From assembly GCA_018907035.1 (NCBI GenBank), contig JACCIC010000004.1, forward strand, positions 2,285,501 through 2,349,500: DNA of 64,000 nucleotides, written 5' to 3'. The first letter of the stretch is position 1, and each line of letters begins with the position of its first letter. Source of the stretch: Sycobia sp. Sy_11 (lineage: Eukaryota > Arthropoda > Insecta > Hymenoptera > Epichrysomallidae). The notes beneath the pieces were generated by a model. It was not told the origin of the DNA, made no database searches, and was given only the letters and a program-made list of their open reading frames with translations. Both the position numbers and the translations under genes were made by a program. Shown here one piece after another: positions 58,242-64,000 of this stretch.

Positions 58242-58507
58242 CTGTTCATATATTTGAATAGCTTTCTCATAATTTTCCAATTGTGCAGCATACTGTGCAA
58301 CCTTCAATAAACATTTGTTTGCAGATGAATTACTTTCCTCGCCGCGGAAGTAATCTGCAGCTTGTTCATAGTGATGGACTGCTCTGTCCAAATCAATTGC
58401 CTCTGTTTCATAAATCTCTGCAATATTCTGATGGTGTTTAGCGGCCATAGTAAAACGGCCCATATCAGTATAAATTTCTATAGCTTTCAATAAACAGTTT
58501 ACAGCCT
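58242..58507 (-). CDS. alphaSnap: Alpha-SNAP internal exon (TPR-like helices)
   Basis: Acceptor ATTTTAG and donor CAG/GTAAAT on -; two bases plus 88 codons. Encodes [60 protein letters not shown] and so on to [21 protein letters not shown] is a very conserved alpha-SNAP segment. With the two later exons it gives about 195 of the ~295 residues usual for the family. N-terminal exons (membrane-loop and first helices) were not found to the right and may lie beyond the window. Confidence 0.95.
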
Positions 58508-58964
58508 CTAAAATAATGTTACGGATATATTATTGGAGTTATTTTATATAATCAATTATTTAACTTCAGACTTATTTATTATTAATTTACGATACTAGAA
58601 AATATCAATTTATGTTGAATAAAGAGTAATAACAAAAATTAAGAAGGAAAAGTAAAGTTTCCGTATTTCGATGTACTGACTCCGACTTTGTACCTAGATT
58701 TGTATGCATCAATTGTTTATAATATGTCATTGTCAAGCTTTTTCTCTTTTATGCATTGCATGTATCAAGTTTTTTCTATTTAATACATTATCTTTATATA
58801 TAAAACTTCTATTCGTATATTAGTAATTATTAAACTACTGAGATACAATGAGACAAAGAAAGGACAAAATTTTCCAACTCTGCAGATTATCTTGAAATGA
58901 AGGAAGAAATTATGATTTACTTAACTGAAATCATCAGTATGGTTAAGAAATATAGCTGAGAAAT

Positions 58965-59329
58965 ATGACTGAGAATCTGAATATTATCAAGCCAGTCATA
59001 TGTAAATATGAGGATGTTGATCTTAGAAAACAAGACAAAATTCTTGAAACACTGATAGTTGCTATTACAAATATGCCCACCGATACTGCCAAAAATGATG
59101 GTAGGTTGCAAATCACACACAAAGCAACTAACTTCCAAACCAAGTTCCACGAAGTTAGGGTAAGAGTTTTGAAAGATATTTCAAGTACAAAGAAGCCGAT
59201 AATAAATAGCGTAAAAGCTCTAAGAACGGCTCCAAGAAAATGTAAAATTTGGTCAAAAAATATCTCTTTTTATTATTTAAATATGTTATTTATATTAATA
59301 TCTTTATTACTGTTTCAGACTTAAAATAA
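58965..59329 (+). CDS. Possible small gene of unknown function
   Basis: An ATG at 58965 opens a frame MTENLNIIKPVICKYEDVDL, then RKQDKILETLIVAITNMP and ATNFQTKFHEVRVRVLKDIS, ending NSVKALRTAPRK. Its composition is unlike chance AT-rich frames, with balanced charge and predicted helices. Unspliced it runs to 59324. If the GT at 59242 is a donor and the AG at 59317-59318 an acceptor (TTACTGTTTCAG), the protein ends Y-L-K at a TAA (59327-59329), about 95 residues. I recognise no family. It lies upstream of the visible alpha-SNAP exons on the other strand, perhaps in an intron. Confidence 0.4.
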
Positions 59330-59634
59330 TTTTAATATTTAAATCTTAATGCCAGTCCTACAACTTTTATGAAGAATTCGTATTAAATATAGACATCTAA
59401 GTAAGTTTTCAAACGTATGCAAGGGAAATACTCCTCGCTAAATGAAAAATTATAGAATATTTTATTTATATTAATATCTTTATTACTGTTTCAGACTCAA
59501 AATAATTTTAATATTTAAATCTTAATGCCAGTCCTACAACTTTTATGAAGAATTCGTATTAAATATAGACATCTAAGTAAGTTTTCAAACGTATGCAAGG
59601 GAAATACTCCTCGCTAAATGAAAAATTATAGAAT
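59283..59634 (+). repeat. 176-bp tandem duplication, near identical
   Basis: 59283-59458 and 59459-59634 agree nearly throughout (one difference seen: ACTTAAAA in the first, ACTCAAAA in the second). Each unit carries a TTACTGTTTCAG acceptor-like site followed by a short frame and TAA. Confidence 0.95.
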
Positions 59635-60610
59635 CTGTTTGATGCAGAGTTAATTTATTGGGAAGGAGTGTAGGAATTACCAAACATGTTTATAAGTTTA
59701 TACATTTACGGAGCTTTATTTATTTAATCAGAGAATTTATTCATTATTTATGTATAAATGGAAAAAAGAGAGGTAAATAAATCTTAAGGTAAATATAATC
59801 ATCTTAAGGTAAATATAAATCTTAAGGTAAATATAATCATCTTAATATCAAAATATAAGTGGTTCCGAGTCAATTGTAAACTGTAGGTTCACCAAAAATT
59901 GACAATAATACACAGTTTTTCAAATTAGAAAAATAATCAATACTGAATATTTTGACATAGCACAAAGTGAAATCTAGGTACGATCAGAAACAGTATATAA
60001 ATTAAAAAATACTCAGCGACGTTTTCTGTTCGATTACTAATTACTTTTTCACAAATTTCGAGTTGTCTGCATAAAAATGTTTGAATATTCAATTTAACGT
60101 ATGAGGCTAAGTTTCAGTGAAATCCTTAGAAACTTAATAATACTGTGAACTACGCCTATTTTGCAAACGGCTTTTTCTTTTTCGAATACTTATATATAAC
60201 CGGTTTCATTTTCCGTTTTGTTTTTGATTGATTATTTCTTCAATATATGCCAAAACTGTAATATCACGTGGTTATACTATTTTTTTTTTAATCTTTTTTA
60301 TACTTCATTTATTAAATCCACCGAAAAGCATAATACTACATATGTTTTTTCAATTATAAGATAACGCTAAAAATATAATTTCTCCTGTTATGTTGAATAA
60401 CTTCTAGAAAAAGTTTATTGAATGAAGAAGTGAGCATATAAGTGAAAAGCAGACTTTATAGCAACGAAATGTTCATATTATTATCAATGTTCATGTACAG
60501 GTGAAATGTTCATTAATTTCAGACTTCTGACATATGAGACTCAAGAAATAAAGTCATTGAAAACAGAAGAGAAAATTAACTTTACCGCATATAGATCGAT
60601 CGAAGACTTA
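59635..60610. other. AT-rich sequence, no feature seen except a short repeat
   Basis: ATCTTAAGGTAAATATA recurs around 59782-59835 in three or four short tandem units. Nothing else recognised. Confidence 0.5.
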
Positions 60611-61858
60611 GGAGGGTGGATTGGTAAGATTCCGGCCTGACCAAGAGATGGCGCCACTAGGCCTAACTTGAGATGGCGTTTTATAGTACCATCCTTAGAT
60701 AGCTTGCAGCTATAGTTTCAGTCCGATCGGCATGTTAGTTTAAGTTTAAGAGCACGCTGAATAAGACGCCTCTGTGTTTTTCGTAAAAATGGAAAAGCTG
60801 GAAAATCGTGCTGTCATCCAATAATTTTAATTGAAGGGGTTAACGCCGAAGGAAATTAAAGAAGAGATGGACTCAACACTGGGGACATGCTCTCCATCAT
60901 ATTCAACCGTTAAGCAGTGGGTTTCCGAGTTTAAAAAGGGTCGTCTGAGCACCTTTAATGAGCCTCGCTCAGGACGCTCCATTAAGTCACAACTCCACAT
61001 ATGATCGAAAAAAGCCATCAAATAGTGGTGAAAGACCGCAGATTAAAAGTGCGTGAGATAGCTGAGACCTGTAAGATGTCACATGAACATGTACAAAATA
61101 TTTTGCAACAACATTTCTATATGGAAAAGCTCTGTGCAAGATGGGTGCCGCGTTTGCTAACAGTCGACCAAAAATTGATTCGACATTTCTACCGCCAATT
61201 TGGCGTTGTATAAGCGTCATTCAAGCGAATTTTTGCGTCGATTAGTAACCGTTGACGAAACTTGGGTCCACCACTACACTCCTGAAACCAAACAACAGTC
61301 TAAACAGCGGATTGGACCAGAGGAACCAACTCCAAAGAAGGCAAAAACCATTGTTTCGGCGAACAAGGTTATTGCTACTGTTTTGTGGGATGCAAGAGGT
61401 ACTATATACATTGATTACCTTGAAAAGCGTAAAACTATCACTGGTCAATACTACGCAGACTTATTGCAACGTTTGAGCCACGAAGTGAAAATTAAACGAC
61501 CTCATCTGGCGAAGAAAAATATCTTGTTTCATCACGATAACGCACCAGCACACACGTCAATCGTTGTGATGGCTAAAATCAACGATCTGAAGTTTGAATT
61601 GATGTTTATTATCTGTTTCCTAACCTCAAAAAAAGGCTTAGAGGTAAGAGATTTGCGGACAATGAAGAAGTAATCGAAGCTGTAAATGGATATTTTGAGG
61701 AGCTTGACGAATCAGTCTATAGAGATGGCATTACTAGACTAGAACACCGCTATGAGAAATGTATCAGCCTTGGAGGAGATTATGTTGAGAAATAAAAAAA
61801 AAATTCTTAAAAACGTTGTTTTTCTTGGTCAGGCCGGAAACTTATCAATCGACCCTCA
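60611..61858 (+). mobile_element. Mariner family M1, second copy, internally damaged
   Basis: Left end GGATTGGTAAGATTCCGGCC after a TA; right end CCGGAAACTTATCAATCGAC. The transposase starts near 60789 (MEKLENRAVIQ). Stops and frameshifts lie at about 60823, 61000 and 61190. VTVDETWVHHY (first Asp) and FHHDNAPAHTS (second Asp) are intact; a deletion after KFELM removes the PYSPDLAPSD segment and the third Asp. Compared with 2417-3934, the two copies have lost different catalytic sites, so they decayed separately. Confidence 0.92.
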
Positions 61859-64000
61859 AACTTGCACAGCGTGAAATAAATAAATATTATTAAGTATATT
61901 TAGAGTGCCTATCTTTTTGTGTTTTCCGTTCTCTCATCATTTTCCTTTGTGGTGTATCAATCAAATAACTGCAAAAATTAAGATATCCTTCAAATGATAT
62001 AGGTGGGGTGAAAATCTAATGATTGAAAAAGCAATAATAAATATTAGGTAAGGGGTTGAAATATTAAATAATAACGCCTAAAATTCTAAAAAAAAAACTT
62101 AACTACAACGAAGCAACACACGATCTCGTATTTTGCTTTGATGCGAAAAAAATATTGATATTATATTTGTCAGCCAATAGTATGGGCATTTCAAAGTACT
62201 AAGCTAGGTCAATGATTGTTTCAGTAGAATGGTTATCTATGTGAGTAATAAACACATATACAGAAGCATGCCGTTTTTTTCAAAATTACGTTACGATTGT
62301 AGAGGTAAGTGACATATGATGATACATTTATTATTCTTTAAGTGTAATACTATTGATACATGTGCGATAATTCTAGATACTATATTTTCTTATCGAAGAC
62401 ACTTCAATTCATGAACAAGAGAGTGAGACATCACATAAACGAAATATGTGGACACATACGAAGAGGACCGAAAAGAGCGGATCTTTCATTCTGACTCATT
62501 TTGTAACCCTCACAGGTGCAGAGTTCCATCCAGTAGCAAATAATATGATTTAAGTCTTTGGCGTAATATACCTGAAGGTATTCGAGAACTTTAAATAGTA
62601 GGCTAGCTGTTTTAGATATCGAAGCCCTTCGCAATATCGATGGTAGTGATGTACGGTAAGTGATGTCTGTCCAAATAAAAATCTGAAAGTACGTTGTTAA
62701 TCTTCAAGGCAGATAACCACATCAATTTTCACTGTCGGTACTTTATCGGGAAAGCACCGAGAAGTAGTAACACCAAAAAACGGAGATTCTATCAGTATAG
62801 AATCAGATTACTTTCCGATGTTAAGATACCAACGGGTAGAGATCATAATCGAAGTCCACTAAACAGGTGACCACCGGTGACAGCCATGCTTTGATGTCTT
62901 AAGGTTGCTTTTTCCCAGATGCCTTCTAATCTAATAATTTTGACTGTGAAGCGTGGTCCTGGTATTGTGCACTCCTTCCTGAAGATAGTCGACCAGTAGA
63001 GCTCGATTCTGTCTGTTTAGCTGCAGTATGTATTCTCTCTGTTAAATATACAGTCGCCTGTATACGGATATATGTTTTTATGTATATAATTATAGTATTT
63101 ACCGTTATAAGCAGGCGCTCGAACTTTGTACAAGTTCCAGTACGAACTTGATGATCTTTTCTCCGTCTGTAACGGTATTGTGTTCCTGTGTGAACTTGTA
63201 TGATTTGCATGTAAGAACTTACATTCTAAATGTGCATGCCTACTCTTATTTATATGTATCAATGCAGGTAAATCTTAGCTAGTAGCAGTAGTTCTGTCCT
63301 CGCAATGATCGAGTAGTGTTCTTATATGACTGCGTCGTTCGATTCTTACTCATATTAATTACTGTATTTTTATTTTAATAAACAATATTTTATACATATC
63401 GTAATAGTTATTTATTTAACTGTCATTTAACTATATATAGTTAAATAATTCTTATATCTGCAACACTTTCCTTTTCAGTATAGATCTTATACTTCTTGAC
63501 CGGCATTTCTTCCAATGACTTTGAGTCTAAGCGTATTCTTGTCTCTTCATCTACCTGGATACTGGTTGGTGGTGGCGTGTTAAAGATACAACCATAGATA
63601 GTGTTTGGTGCAGTACATTACGGAGATAGAGGGACACACTTTGGAAGAAGTCTATAATTGATAGCATTGTGAAATTTGATAATGTCTTGAAGCCTTTCAG
63701 CCGTATTCTTCTGTGTGCAGGATGTGAGGGCTCACTTATAATATTATTGTCATTACTGCCTCTTATTCGGTACCAGTGATTTCTTCAGAAATATCTCGAA
63801 CAAAATTTGGTTCAGAATGCTTCATTTCTGTAAGATCGGATAGTCATACCAGACCTTCTGATCTGTCCGGTGGTGGACCCCTCTATGGTTGGTGATGATG
63901 GCCATTTTCTGATAGCTAGAAAACTCTTAGTTGTATCACACTTTAGTAGTTGTTTGGTCTTTAGCCTTTTAAGCATTAAGCTTCATTAAACATACCTATT
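61859..64000. other. Unassigned sequence to window end, with weak coding traces
   Basis: 62400-64000 is less AT-rich than most intergenic DNA. Two stretches on - look more protein-like than chance: about 63443-63616 (INTPPPTS-like start, then VDEETRIRLDSKSLEEMPVK, ending before TAA at 63441) and 62431-62634. Neither has a motif or clear splice context that I recognise. N-terminal alpha-SNAP exons were looked for here and not found. Confidence 0.3.

Overview
This is an AT-rich piece of an insect nuclear genome. The host genes are split by introns. Most of the rest is decayed transposable elements, chiefly mariner, with R1-clade LINE, Copia and LTR remnants, plus many microsatellites. The ALIX and alpha-SNAP exons and the mariner load fit a hymenopteran such as an ant or wasp, but that placement is inference. 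No bacterial-style operon, CRISPR array or rRNA gene is seen.

Host genes. (1) The C-terminal end of ALIX/PDCD6IP lies on + in four exons between 4344 and 19637: V-domain helices, a proline-rich tail and a stop. (2) A trypsin-fold serine protease lies on + in three exons (32509-32852, 46632-46946, 47025-47246), with a 13.8-kb intron full of transposons; its N-terminal exon was not found. (3) The C-terminal two thirds of alpha-SNAP lie on - in exons between 58507 and 57692. (4) A possible small gene on + at 58965-59329 has no recognised family.

Transposon landscape. At least seven mariner groups can be told apart by terminal repeats and transposase motifs; they are labelled M1-M9 here, M8 and M9 being relics. 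Nearly all are broken. The best preserved is at 30417-31658. A 3.5-kb R1-clade LINE (36230-39762, -) sits inside a GT microsatellite. Older LINE pieces lie near 23000 and 29000. A Copia remnant (44845-45480) keeps only the start of the RT and the end of the RNase H. Three candidate solo LTRs begin TGTAAC; the one at 48552-50133 has a matching 4-bp target duplication. A tRNA-derived SINE lies at 24125-24336.

Most unusual structures. (a) About 4.4 kb in an ALIX intron (8007-12418): two inverted arms, each with internal direct repeats, surround a dispersed repeat that carries a 60-bp minisatellite open as 20-residue repeats. (b) A second inverted structure (50300-51262) has ~290-bp arms, and a third piece of its arm lies at 12505-12600. 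(c) A near-identical 176-bp tandem duplication (59283-59634) copies a splice-acceptor-like site and a stop codon. I see no complete new functional system; these repeat architectures are the best leads.
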